A DNA stretch of 64,000 nucleotides from a virus. The DNA is taken from IMG/VR virus record IMGVR_UViG_3300034104_005002, positions 62,001-126,000 of that record; one strand, 5' to 3'. The notes under the pieces were generated by a model. The model saw only the letters and a program-made list of their open reading frames with translations, did no database searches and had not been told where the DNA came from. The position numbers were made by a program, and so were the translations under genes. Shown piece by piece: positions 38,882-45,467 of the stretch (position 1 is the stretch's first letter; each line of letters starts with the position of its first letter).

Positions 38882-39199
38882 TCAGCAGGTTGGATGTTTC
38901 TTATTCTCCCACCGATCATAATGCGCGTCGATTACTTCCTGCAACGGTTCGTAATCAGTATAATCGGCGGCGATTACACCGGGTTCATTACCCAGAACCA
39001 GGAAGATTGCCACCTTTTTATTGTTATGTTGAAGCCGCAATGTGGATTCGTCTGTAGCCACAGTTTCCTCCAAGAACTCAGTCTTGGATACATCCGAATA
39101 TCGAATATTTTCCTCTCCATTGTTTACACTCAAAGGTGTAAATCCGGCCCGTTTGAGGGACTTAAGCAGGGAGCGGACTTCAGGGTGGTAGTCGTTCAT
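38882..39199 (-). CDS. Hypothetical protein (105 aa)
   Basis: It begins MNDYHPEVRSLLKSLKRAGF and has an alpha/beta pattern with VAIFLVLGNEPGVIAADYTD in the middle. A GFTPLSVNNGEE turn resembles phage and cyanobacterial proteins of unknown role. A minus-strand promoter TTGACG-17 bp-AATACT (39224-39252) directly precedes it, and an intrinsic terminator follows at 38846-38868, so it is probably a single-gene transcript. Confidence 0.65.
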   Translation of the reverse strand: MNDYHPEVRSLLKSLKRAGFTPLSVNNGEENIRYSDVSKTEFLEETVATDESTLRLQHNNKKVAIFLVLGNEPGVIAADYTDYEPLQEVIDAHYDRWENKKHPTC

Positions 39200-39223
39200 G
39201 GGGTGAATCCCTTTGACCCTTTA

Positions 39224-39252
39224 AGTATTGCAGACCCAGGCCGATCCGTCAA
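39224..39252 (-). promoter_or_regulatory. Sigma70-type promoter of the 105-aa gene
   Basis: The minus strand has TTGACG (39247-39252), 17 bp, AATACT (39224-39229), about 30 bp before the ATG at 39199. The plus-strand promoter of RNA copy 3 begins 38 bp away, pointing in the opposite direction. Confidence 0.6.
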
Positions 39253-39289
39253 GACCCCAAACGATCAGAAATGCTTATGGGTCCAGGGC

Positions 39290-39318
39290 TTGACAATACT
39301 GGAAAAGTGTTTTATACT
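39290..39318 (+). promoter_or_regulatory. Plus-strand sigma70 promoter of RNA copy 3
   Basis: TTGACA (39290-39295), 17-bp spacer, TATACT (39313-39318), then ATAAACAACAAAAG. This is as close to consensus as any promoter in the window and points into the repeated non-coding element, not to a gene. Confidence 0.78.
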
Positions 39319-39324
39319 ATAAAC

Positions 39325-39452
39325 AACAAAAGAAAACAAGCGGAGGACCGCAATAACATAAAACGAGACACTTATCCTTCTTTTTTATACTATTTTTTAT
39401 ACTAAACAAAAGTGACCCGTAAGTATAAAGAACTCGCGGGTCACTGTTTTTT
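39325..39452 (+). ncRNA. Repeat-family RNA candidate, copy 3
   Basis: The unit has the A-rich start, hairpin GCGGAGGACCGC (39340-39351), the core AACATAAAACGAGACACTTA with a TCCTTC end, and a strong closing hairpin AGTGACCCG...CGGGTCACT (39411-39445) followed by GTTTTTT on the plus strand. With the promoter at 39290-39318 this is a complete transcription unit of about 130 nt. The first 60 nt are nearly identical to copy 4. Confidence 0.62.
39411..39452. terminator. Two-way terminator between RNA copy 3 and the 59-aa gene
   Basis: A 9-bp perfect stem AGTGACCCG/CGGGTCACT with a 17-nt loop. The plus strand continues GTTTTTT and the minus strand TTTTGTTT, so it can stop transcription from both sides. 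It starts five bases after the stop of the minus-strand gene at 39451. Confidence 0.75.
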
Positions 39453-39630
39453 ATACTACTTCAGTTAGTATAATTTCCTTTGCGTACCAAAGTTGAACCA
39501 ATGCATCATCCAATTCTTTAATCTTAGAATCAAAAGTAGCATCTTTAGTGATAGACGCGCACCGGATCAATTCTCTACGGCGATCAAGTAAAGCCATGCG
39601 AATACAATAACCGCTAAGTGTGACAGACAT
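39451..39630 (-). CDS. Small protein (59 aa)
   Basis: This short frame runs from ATG at 39630 to TAA at 39451. The product begins MSVTLSGYCIRMALLDRRRE and has a helical C-terminal half (SKIKELDDALVQLWYAKEI). It ends exactly at the two-way terminator, which supports a real gene. Function unknown. Confidence 0.55.
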   Translation of the reverse strand: MSVTLSGYCIRMALLDRRRELIRCASITKDATFDSKIKELDDALVQLWYAKEIILTEVV

Positions 39631-39664
39631 AACTATAAAGAATGAAGGAAAGTTGGTAAATTAA

Positions 39665-39864
39665 CTAGATCAAGGTGAGAAATTCTTTTTCGTCATATCC
39701 CCCAGAATCCATAGCGTCTTCCAGTTCTGTAACTAGCCCGTCAAAATCTTCACTAGGGGCAAGATGTTGGTCAGAACATCAACTAGGCTACCATATTCTT
39801 CGCGCAAATTATCAAGATACTCCCCACGATTAGCAAAACCGTTGTTCTGATAGGGGCAAGACAT
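39665..39864 (-). pseudogene. Frameshifted small gene
   Basis: From ATG at 39864 the frame reads MSCPYQNNGFANRGEYLDNL and stops after 43 codons at 39733. The next frame continues coherent acidic sequence, APSEDFDGLVTELEDAMDSG then GYDEKEFLTLI, to a stop at 39665. Together they look like one conserved small protein of about 66 residues broken by a single-base change near 39750. A sequencing error or programmed frameshift cannot be excluded. Confidence 0.5.
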
Positions 39865-39962
39865 GAGAGGCGTTCCCTTGGTTGACTAGTCAACTGTAAC
39901 CCATAAAAACCAGACGATCACCGTACCTTGTGCCACTTAAACAACTGGCACAATTAAAATAA

Positions 39963-40346
39963 TTATCCTTGGAAGTTAGGAACACTAAAACCAAACTCAA
40001 ACTTGAAAACTATAATGTTAAGAACATCGAAAATCTCTCTTAGTTTTTCCTTGGCCAATGGGTGCTCTAAAGCATATTTTTCACAAGGATAAAGATCATC
40101 TTCGTCTAGCTCTAAAAGATCCTCATTAACATCTGGAATCTCGTCAGACTCATGGAAACTCAGATCATATTTCTCATTACAAAAGAATATCTTACCCATA
40201 CCTACCACAAAAGTTAGATCATTCTCTTTACAGAATGGAACAACAGTTGATTCAAAGTATTGTTCTGCAATTGCATCAATTTCCTTATAAGCCCTATTTT
40301 CAATCTCCTCAAGTTGTTTGGCTATTTTGTCAGAGATAGTGGCCAT
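39963..40346 (-). CDS. Hypothetical acidic protein (127 aa)
   Basis: It begins MATISDKIAKQLEEIENRAY. The N-terminal third is helical, then come strands (DLTFVVGMGKIFF), an acidic loop (DVNEDLLELDEDDLY) and a hydrophobic end. A TGACCA-18 bp-TATACT promoter (40373-40402) and a cassette stem-loop (40410-40432) lie upstream. No recognised function. Confidence 0.65.
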   Translation of the reverse strand: MATISDKIAKQLEEIENRAYKEIDAIAEQYFESTVVPFCKENDLTFVVGMGKIFFCNEKYDLSFHESDEIPDVNEDLLELDEDDLYPCEKYALEHPLAKEKLREIFDVLNIIVFKFEFGFSVPNFQG

Positions 40347-40372
40347 TGGAGAATTGTCTGGTTGACTGGATT

Positions 40373-40402
40373 AGTATAAGGGAGATAATGGGTTGGTGGT
40401 CA
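40373..40402 (-). promoter_or_regulatory. Cassette promoter (TGACCA-18-TATACT)
   Basis: The minus strand has TGACCA (40397-40402) and TATACT (40373-40378) 18 bp apart, 27 bp before the ATG at 40346. The same spacing and -35 box recur before genes starting at 43084, 53485 and 54173, each time next to the repeated stem-loop. Confidence 0.6.
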
Positions 40403-40462
40403 GGGCCTTGTGACACTTATGGAACTGGCACACCATCAGTCACGATTAAGGTTTTTATGGAT

Positions 40463-40590
40463 TATACTATAAACAACAAAAGAAAACAAGCGGAGGACCG
40501 CAATAACATAAAACGAGACACTTATCCTGCACTTTTTTATTATTATAAAAAACAACAAAAAAGAGTCAGAATTAACTAACTCTTTTATAC
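40463..40590 (+). ncRNA. Repeat-family RNA candidate, copy 4
   Basis: TATACTATAAACAAC begins at 40463. The hairpin GCGGAGGACCGC, the core and CTTATCCTGCACTTTTTTAT follow, then the closing hairpin AAGAGT...ACTCTT (40561-40584) with TTTTATAC on the plus side and TTTTTTG on the minus side. The -35 region is poor here. The first 60 nt match copy 3 almost base for base, showing recent duplication. Confidence 0.52.
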
Positions 40591-40596
40591 GAATTA

Positions 40597-40848
40597 TCAA
40601 TAATTCAATACCTCATTAGCATTATCTTCGGCCTCTTCAGTTGTAACAAATGGGCCAAAAAACTCAGAATTAGGAATACAACCAGGAGAACAAACTGCCC
40701 AATAGTAACCTGGTTCATACAAATTATCACCAGAAGTTTCACGCAATCCTTCGGCTTCATTATGTTGATCACAATCGGATTGTGAAAACCAAGTGATCCA
40801 AACCGGGGTGGACCCTTCGTTATCAGTGTGTTGGATGGTGGTTTGCAT
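40597..40848 (-). CDS. Hypothetical protein (83 aa)
   Basis: The product begins MQTTIQHTDNEGSTPVWITW and contains several aromatic and acidic residues (GYYWAVCSPGC, FFGPFVTTEEAEDNANEV). The pattern with a C-terminal TTEEAE helix resembles small phage proteins of unknown role. Upstream are a TATACT box and an inverted repeat AAGGGGAC/GTCCCCTT (about 40896-40916). The RNA copy 4 hairpin serves as its terminator. Confidence 0.6.
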   Translation of the reverse strand: MQTTIQHTDNEGSTPVWITWFSQSDCDQHNEAEGLRETSGDNLYEPGYYWAVCSPGCIPNSEFFGPFVTTEEAEDNANEVLNY

Positions 40849-40934
40849 GGTCGTGTCCGGTTGACTTGCTTAGTATAGGGTGAGAAGGGGACCATAAACA
40901 GTCCCCTTGTGCCAGTTGTTGAACTGTCTATTGT

Positions 40935-41603
40935 TTAATAATCCCAGCCGTTTTCGTCTTTTATGTATACATTACATGACGAAAAATCGACACATAAAGT
41001 AGCAGTTTGTCCCTCAATTGCATCACTAAGGAAATTATCCGCTGCCTTACGAATAGATGTAAACAAATGATCATAAGAATACATATTAGAAAATCTTTTC
41101 TTAAACATCTGATAACCCTTACAGATCCATCCAACGATGGAATCAATATCATAATCGGCCAATTCTTCTTCACCATATTCACCATCAGACCATTCATCCA
41201 GGGCCTCAATTATACCTTCTCTTACGTTTTTCCTGAGTTTATCCATAATCCACTGATCCTGCAGATACGAATTACACTTATCAATTTTTGTAAAATCATA
41301 ATCATCACCATTTAATGAGGCAGTGAGTAGAGACTGAATATCACTACTTACATCATCAATCGAGGCTGATCTATAACCTCTAGAATTATATCCACACGCA
41401 ACTCTCCCGGCAATATAACCGCCAATCGCCATAAGCTCATCAGTATAACCACAAGAGTGTGGCTTTACAGTATGTTCTAGAATGTCATGGGCAACAACTA
41501 GCCCATCCAATCCTGGCTCAAAATAATTACGACCAGTATCTACAACTATACCTAGTCCACCGTATTCTTCATGCTCTTTAATAACCAGAGAATACTTTTT
41601 CAT
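40935..41603 (-). CDS. Hypothetical protein (222 aa)
   Basis: I choose the ATG at 41603 (MKKYSLVIKEHEEYGGLGIV) over one 42 bp upstream because the latter would lie at or above the transcription start of the promoter at 41628-41656. The protein has an HDILEHT motif (LVVAHDILEHTVKPHSCGYT), with two His and a Glu that could bind metal, followed by a helical C-terminus. It resembles large-phage proteins of unknown role; I cannot name it. Confidence 0.65.
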   Translation of the reverse strand: MKKYSLVIKEHEEYGGLGIVVDTGRNYFEPGLDGLVVAHDILEHTVKPHSCGYTDELMAIGGYIAGRVACGYNSRGYRSASIDDVSSDIQSLLTASLNGDDYDFTKIDKCNSYLQDQWIMDKLRKNVREGIIEALDEWSDGEYGEEELADYDIDSIVGWICKGYQMFKKRFSNMYSYDHLFTSIRKAADNFLSDAIEGQTATLCVDFSSCNVYIKDENGWDY

Positions 41604-41627
41604 GGGAGGAATCCCAGCGACTTCTAA

Positions 41628-41656
41628 AGAATAAACCACCACCACCGATAAGTCAA
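41628..41656 (-). promoter_or_regulatory. Sigma70-type promoter of the 222-aa gene
   Basis: The minus strand has TTGACT (41651-41656), 17 bp and TATTCT (41628-41633). The predicted start near 41621 leaves an 18-nt leader before the ATG at 41603, which decides the gene start. Confidence 0.65.
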
Positions 41657-41736
41657 GACCTTTACTGATAAGATTATCTGATTGGACCCATAAGCAGGAA
41701 TGATCACCAGAGGCCCCCAGGAGCCCGCCAGAGGCG

Positions 41737-41850
41737 TTATAATGGTCTTAAGACAACCACACAAGCGCAAGGGCGTTATTACATAAAACTAGAAACTACT
41801 CCTGCAATTTTTTATTATTATAAAAAGAAAAGAGAGAATAAATCTCTCCT
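41737..41850 (+). ncRNA. Repeat-family RNA candidate, copy 5
   Basis: A TATAAT-like box (41738-41743) precedes the family hairpin GCGCAAGGGCGT, the variant core ATAAAACTAGAAACTACTCC, TGCA, and the T/A palindrome. The closing hairpin AGAGAGAATAAATCTCT (41831-41847) has T tails on both strands. The core differs from copies 2-4 by the same changes as copy 6, so there are two subfamilies. Confidence 0.45.
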
Positions 41851-41858
41851 TTATATTT

Positions 41859-41987
41859 TTAGACGCGCCCAACGTAATGCTGAACGCCAGATTCCAAAGT
41901 TAATTTAACCGCCAGCTCCCAGGCCTCGTTTATATCCTGGGGAGCACGAAACAACTCCCACTGATTAGCACGGTAAATGATAATCAT
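41859..41987 (-). CDS. Small protein (42 aa)
   Basis: ATG at 41987, four bases after the preceding stop (TGAATTATG). The product begins MIIIYRANQWELFRAPQDIN and ends YVGRV. It stops just before the hairpin of RNA copy 5, which would terminate the transcript. Function unknown. Confidence 0.55.
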   Translation of the reverse strand: MIIIYRANQWELFRAPQDINEAWELAVKLTLESGVQHYVGRV

Positions 41988-41990
41988 AAT

Positions 41991-42191
41991 TCAGGCAGCC
42001 AGAATAAGGTTTGCAACTATTTTTTCACCAGGCAATTCTTGGAGTTTATTATAAACAGCCTCGAATTGTTGAACCATGTTCAGATAATAAGCCGACAGAT
42101 GTGGGCTATTATCATAAACTGCCTGCTCTTCATCACACAAGACTGAAATAATGTCCAGGATTTCACCAGAGGTTAGAGTGATTTGAGTCAT
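41991..42191 (-). CDS. Small helical protein (66 aa)
   Basis: It begins MTQITLTSGEILDIISVLCD and is wholly helical. The longer in-frame start at 42305 is rejected because it lies upstream of the TACAAT -10 box near 42262. Coupled with the 42-aa gene downstream. Confidence 0.6.
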   Translation of the reverse strand: MTQITLTSGEILDIISVLCDEEQAVYDNSPHLSAYYLNMVQQFEAVYNKLQELPGEKIVANLILAA

Positions 42192-42351
42192 GGGAAACAG
42201 GAGTTGTAGAGATTTTAGTGGTGGGTTTTCATCACACGTTACGTTGGTGATGACCCTTTTATTGTAAAGGGAGAGAATGGATGATTGGTCAGGACCTTGT
42301 GCCACTTAAACAACTGGCACACCATCAACCACGGTCCAGGTTTTTATAGTT

Positions 42352-42450
42352 TATACTATAAACAACGCAGGGGCGTGATTACATAAAACGAGAAACTACT
42401 CCTGCACTTTTATATTATTATAAAAAACGGGAGAGATTTATTCTCTCCTT
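42352..42450 (+). ncRNA. Repeat-family RNA candidate, copy 6
   Basis: TATACTATAAACAAC is followed directly by the hairpin ACGCAGGGGCGT, the variant core ATAAAACGAGAAACTACTCC, TGCAC and the T/A palindrome. The closing hairpin GGAGAGATTTATTCTCTCC (42430-42448) has T-rich tails both ways. Shorter than copies 2-4 because the A-rich 5' part is missing. Confidence 0.5.
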
Positions 42451-42456
42451 TATACT

Positions 42457-42609
42457 TCAGATCCTCCCTACACAAACTGGATTTTGTGAGTTTAGATCGA
42501 GCATAAGAATAAATCTATACATCGTCGTTGACATACAAACAAACAGAAAAGCTCCCATGACTAAACAAACAAAAATGGTACGAATGGTTGAAAAATTAAT
42601 TTGTCCCAT
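42457..42609 (-). CDS. Small membrane protein, paralogue A (50 aa)
   Basis: It begins MGQINFSTIRTIFVCLVMGA with one membrane segment (about residues 10-26). The leader and start (GTTTTTGTGTTGACC on the plus strand, ATGGGAC at the start) are nearly identical to those of the gene at 42822, so the two genes are probably duplicates that diverged. A TACAAT box lies upstream and a hairpin follows at 42430-42448. Confidence 0.55.
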   Translation of the reverse strand: MGQINFSTIRTIFVCLVMGAFLFVCMSTTMYRFILMLDLNSQNPVCVGRI

Positions 42610-42660
42610 GGTGTTTTTGTGTTGACCCTTTTATTGTAAAGGGAGAGAATGGATGATTGG

Positions 42661-42822
42661 TCAGGACCTTGTGCCACTTAAACAACTGGCACACTCCGTA
42701 ACTTGATTTGATTGCAATAGATTCATTTTAATAAGAGCCGCATCAAATGCAGATGTAATTAAAACGAAAATAACCGAAAAAACAAAAATAACACAAAAGT
42801 CCTTAAAAGTAATTGGTCCCAT
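42661..42822 (-). CDS. Small membrane protein, paralogue B (53 aa)
   Basis: It begins MGPITFKDFCVIFVFSVIFV with one membrane segment. The N-terminus and upstream DNA match paralogue A. Its last residues are read through the repeated stem-loop at 42671-42693, which shows the cassette was inserted at or over the gene's end. Confidence 0.5.
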   Translation of the reverse strand: MGPITFKDFCVIFVFSVIFVLITSAFDAALIKMNLLQSNQVTECASCLSGTRS

Positions 42823-42874
42823 GGTGTTTTTGTGTTGACTGGTTTATTATAAGATGTGGTGAAATTGGTTTTTA

Positions 42875-43084
42875 TTAAATATCCTGAAACCCCCTACCAC
42901 TAACAAGAGCTATCTGGTCAGCATCTTCCGAAACAAGAAAAATCTGGGAACTGCCAATAATGTCTATACGAGTGCGTCGAGGATAATCATCATGTTCGGC
43001 TATTTGCTGAATAAAGAGTATTTTATTTGGATCTAGGTAAACTGGCTCACGAGTTTGCCAATCGGTTAATTTAAGAAATTCCAT
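42875..43084 (-). CDS. Hypothetical beta-rich small protein (69 aa)
   Basis: It begins MEFLKLTDWQTREPVYLDPN and continues KILFIQQIAEHDDYPRRTRI, a pattern of strands with a C-terminal acidic helix that resembles FlbD-like small proteins. That resemblance is weak. A TGACCA-18 bp-TATAAT promoter (43112-43141) lies directly upstream. Confidence 0.55.
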   Translation of the reverse strand: MEFLKLTDWQTREPVYLDPNKILFIQQIAEHDDYPRRTRIDIIGSSQIFLVSEDADQIALVSGRGFQDI

Positions 43085-43111
43085 TGACGATAATGGTGTA
43101 ATGACTAGCTT

Positions 43112-43141
43112 ATTATAAGGGAGATAATGCGTGACTGGTCA
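43112..43141 (-). promoter_or_regulatory. Cassette promoter (TGACCA-18-TATAAT)
   Basis: The minus strand has TGACCA (43136-43141) and TATAAT (43112-43117), 18 bp apart. The repeated stem-loop lies just upstream at 43149-43172. Confidence 0.6.
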
Positions 43142-43249
43142 GGGCCTTGTGACACTTAAACAACTGGCACACTTATGCCCTTCTCCGCGTTACTAGCAAC
43201 TAGAATAAACTCAGTCGATAGGAGACACCCACCCGCTCAAAATTAAATC

Positions 43250-43346
43250 AGCGAAGGGTCGCAATGATATAAAACTGGACACTTATCCTGCCATATTATA
43301 TTTTTATAAAGAATAGAAAAAAATCCAGAGTATAAACACCCTGGAT
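43250..43346 (+). ncRNA. Repeat-family RNA candidate, copy 7
   Basis: The hairpin GCGAAGGGTCGC, core ATGATATAAAACTGGACACT, TATCCTGCC, a T/A-rich stretch and the closing hairpin ATCCAGAGTATAAACACCCT-GGAT (43323-43346) are present. No good promoter precedes it. The minus strand reads seven T residues after the hairpin, a terminator for the gene at 43359. Confidence 0.42.
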
Positions 43347-43358
43347 TAGATTTTTATG

Positions 43359-43637
43359 TCATTCTTTCAGATGACAAATATCAGCATGATTGAACTTCTT
43401 AATCATAAGAAAACTGATACGAATTGGTTGCTCTGCAAGATAAAACCACACTCCAGTTTCATCAATTCCAATTTCACCATCAACCGATGATAGGTCTACA
43501 CAATCACCTCCATCATTATCAGCAATGTATGGGGAATCATCCATATCATAACCAACAAAGTAAAGAGTATCATTCAAGACTACAGCATAGGCCTCTGCCA
43601 AAAGATTATGGAAAGTATCAAGAGAAATTGTTGCCAT
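43359..43637 (-). CDS. Hypothetical protein (92 aa)
   Basis: From the ATG at 43637 it reads MATISLDTFHNLLAEAYAVV and is an acidic beta-rich protein (YIADNDGGDCVDLSSVDGEI). An upstream in-frame ATG would fall above the TACACT promoter box near 43670. Terminated by the hairpin of RNA copy 7. Confidence 0.6.
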   Translation of the reverse strand: MATISLDTFHNLLAEAYAVVLNDTLYFVGYDMDDSPYIADNDGGDCVDLSSVDGEIGIDETGVWFYLAEQPIRISFLMIKKFNHADICHLKE

Positions 43638-43721
43638 TTGTGTCTGGTGTGGTTGACTCATACAGTGTAACCCATAAGAACCGGTCCCAGTGGACAGTTC
43701 ATAAAGTGACACATACAACAA

Positions 43722-44352
43722 ATACCCCTAAAGATTTTTGGATTTTTTATCCAAACTGGGGCAAACCTAGTATTTTATTGTATAATACACGATGTTCGAC
43801 TTTCTTATAAACTTTAATACTTTATCCCGTAGGAGTATGTAAGAGGTTTATAATAAAGAGAGAACAATTGTCTTTTGTTTAGAACAGTGACCGAATCAAT
43901 GATTCCTGGGTGTTCATTATAAAAAACAATTCTTATCACAATTATATTTAGCATCTTTATGTGGTGGACAGTTGCGAAAGTGTCTGTTTTTTATGATCTT
44001 TTCTGTTTTTTATGATATAATTGTGGGTTGTGTATTTTATGCAGGCCAATACTACTACATAAAAAAGACTAAATTATAAATTATAAAATATAAAATATAA
44101 AATATAAAATAATACAGATATACTACTACATAAAAAAGACTAAATTATAAAATATAAAATAATATAGACATAAAAACAAAATAATACAGATATACTACTA
44201 CATAAAAACAAAATAATACAGATATACTACGAAATAATACAAATAGTACAAATATATTATACACGAATACTAAAAAATTGCCGTAAGGACGTATATTCGC
44301 CCAAATTTTAGACTGCCATAAAAATAAATAACTAGGTTAAGGAATTATAACA
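43722..44352. repeat. AT-rich intergenic region with nested direct repeats
   Basis: This 630-bp region between minus-strand genes and a plus-strand HNH gene has no convincing ORF. At 43963-43985 it has the family stem-loop followed by a T run on the plus strand. From 44050 to 44240 it is built of direct repeats: an about 7-bp ATAAAAT repeat, and longer units of the form AATACAGATATACTACTACA with ATAAAAAAGACTAAATTATA. A TATAAT box at about 43782 points right. It could be a replication origin or a recombination product; the sequence does not decide. Confidence 0.6.
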
Positions 44353-44931
44353 ATGAACAATCTAAAAGAAGTCTCTAAAATAGAAGGTCTTGAAGATTTC
44401 TCTGGGTATTTTGTAGATATTCATGGGAATGTATATTCCAACAGACAGAAAAATAAAGGACTAAAAAAGAAAGCATTTTTTAAGAGTGGAATAGGTCCCA
44501 GTTATAACAAAGTTATACTATGTGGAAAGAATGGTGTAACAAGAGCCTTTTACGTGCATATACTGGTAGGGAAACTTTTTATTCCTAAAAGTAATCATAG
44601 AAAATACTTCATTCACAGATCAGATGATGTTTACGATAATTCACTGGAAAATATCATAAGCGTAGATAAATACCGCGTTAAAAAGGATCATAAGATGGGG
44701 CGGCCACGCACCAGACCGGAAATGATAAATGATCTGGAAAAAGAATCCATCCTATCCGATAAATTAGTGGCCGAATTGAAACTTTTTTATAAGGCAGCAG
44801 TGATAAAAGGAGCCTATCAGGGTAAAGAATTTGACTTTATAGATGAAATGGTTACAGAATTGATGGATATGTACGCGAATCAGAGAGGTTTAAAAAAAAT
44901 CCTTCATCAGATTCGACAGGAGGAAGGGTAG
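44353..44931 (+). CDS. NUMOD4/HNH-type homing endonuclease
   Basis: This 192-aa protein has a NUMOD4-like N-terminus (EGLEDFSGYFVDIHGNVYSN) followed by VHILVGKLFIP and a degenerate HNH core, FIHRSDDVYDNSLENIISV (compare HxDgnk.NN..NL.W). The first His and last Asn are kept. The C-terminal 80 residues are helical and could bind DNA. It is one of very few plus-strand genes, and its AT-rich codon use and repeats upstream fit a mobile element. A ribosome site AAGGAATT precedes the ATG by about 6 bp. Confidence 0.72.
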   Translation: MNNLKEVSKIEGLEDFSGYFVDIHGNVYSNRQKNKGLKKKAFFKSGIGPSYNKVILCGKNGVTRAFYVHILVGKLFIPKSNHRKYFIHRSDDVYDNSLENIISVDKYRVKKDHKMGRPRTRPEMINDLEKESILSDKLVAELKLFYKAAVIKGAYQGKEFDFIDEMVTELMDMYANQRGLKKILHQIRQEEG

Positions 44932-44966
44932 CGGTCTGGGATCGAGAAAAAGTGAAAGAATCCCTT

Positions 44967-45089
44967 TTATGGGAGGCTGTCTAACATTTTCCAATGAGTC
45001 ACATTTTGAACAATATAAGCATCAGGACCTTTCATTATCCAATAATCTGCTCCCATTTCAAGATCAACTTGCTCATTGTCCTTTTCCAT
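44967..45089 (-). CDS. Small protein (40 aa)
   Basis: ATG at 45089, product MEKDNEQVDLEMGADYWIMK ending in LDSLP. It is acidic with a hydrophobic end. It is part of a run of tiny frames between the HNH gene and the 94-aa gene; a real gene or a decayed one. Confidence 0.35.
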   Translation of the reverse strand: MEKDNEQVDLEMGADYWIMKGPDAYIVQNVTHWKMLDSLP

Positions 45090-45153
45090 CAGTGAAAATA
45101 ACTTCTATAGATCGCCATTCATTGGACATTTACTGGGATCCAATTGTTCATAA

Positions 45154-45324
45154 TCAAGAATAGTAATTTTCAAGAGCAATTTCTACCTCGTTAGAGTTTA
45201 TTCCATGAACATAATTGTATGCCGCACGTAAATAAAAACCACTCCTAATCCCCTCGCCTTTTTTCATTGAAGAAACTGCCTCGTCTAACATATAAACGAG
45301 TTTCAAATCATGGGAAGATTTCAT
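45154..45324 (-). CDS. Small helical protein (56 aa)
   Basis: ATG at 45324, three bases after the previous frame's stop region. The product begins MKSSHDLKLVYMLDEAVSSM and is a helix-rich protein ending EIALENYYS. It looks coding from its amino-acid composition. Function unknown. Confidence 0.45.
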   Translation of the reverse strand: MKSSHDLKLVYMLDEAVSSMKKGEGIRSGFYLRAAYNYVHGINSNEVEIALENYYS

Positions 45325-45326
45325 AA

Positions 45327-45452
45327 TCAAGCAGAATAAATTTCAGGATAGAAATACCAAGTACCTTTATTATCATCTACCAATCTAAGATCAAATCCAT
45401 ACTTATCTGCAACTGCCTTTAATTCTTGTTCGGCGGATTTGAACAGTTGCAT
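45327..45452 (-). CDS. Small protein (41 aa)
   Basis: ATG at 45452; product MQLFKSAEQELKAVADKYGF followed by DLRLVDDNKGTWYFYPEI, a small helix-then-strand pattern. Another frame (ATG at 45474) overlaps its start, so the true start may differ. Function unknown. Confidence 0.45.
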   Translation of the reverse strand: MQLFKSAEQELKAVADKYGFDLRLVDDNKGTWYFYPEIYSA

Positions 45453-45467
45453 CTGGAGGATAATAAT

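Noticed and set aside
38894-39322. A 142-residue plus-strand frame over the 105-aa gene
   Set aside because: It overlaps a well-supported minus gene with its own promoter and terminator, and runs into the promoter of RNA copy 3.
40472-40525. A conserved GTG-started 19-residue hydrophobic peptide (MSRFMLLRSSACFLLLFIV) on the minus strand of the RNA-like element
   Set aside because: Copies 3 and 4 encode it, but other copies shift frame or stop at once. The paired hairpin is kept instead, so RNA structure explains the conservation better.
42191-42305. Upstream N-terminal extension of the 66-aa gene
   Set aside because: The extra 38 codons begin above the TACAAT promoter box and read through a cassette stem-loop, so they are unlikely to be translated.
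44050-44250. Possible CRISPR array in the AT-rich repeats
   Set aside because: Repeat units overlap, vary in length and lack unique spacers of constant size. No cas genes are present.
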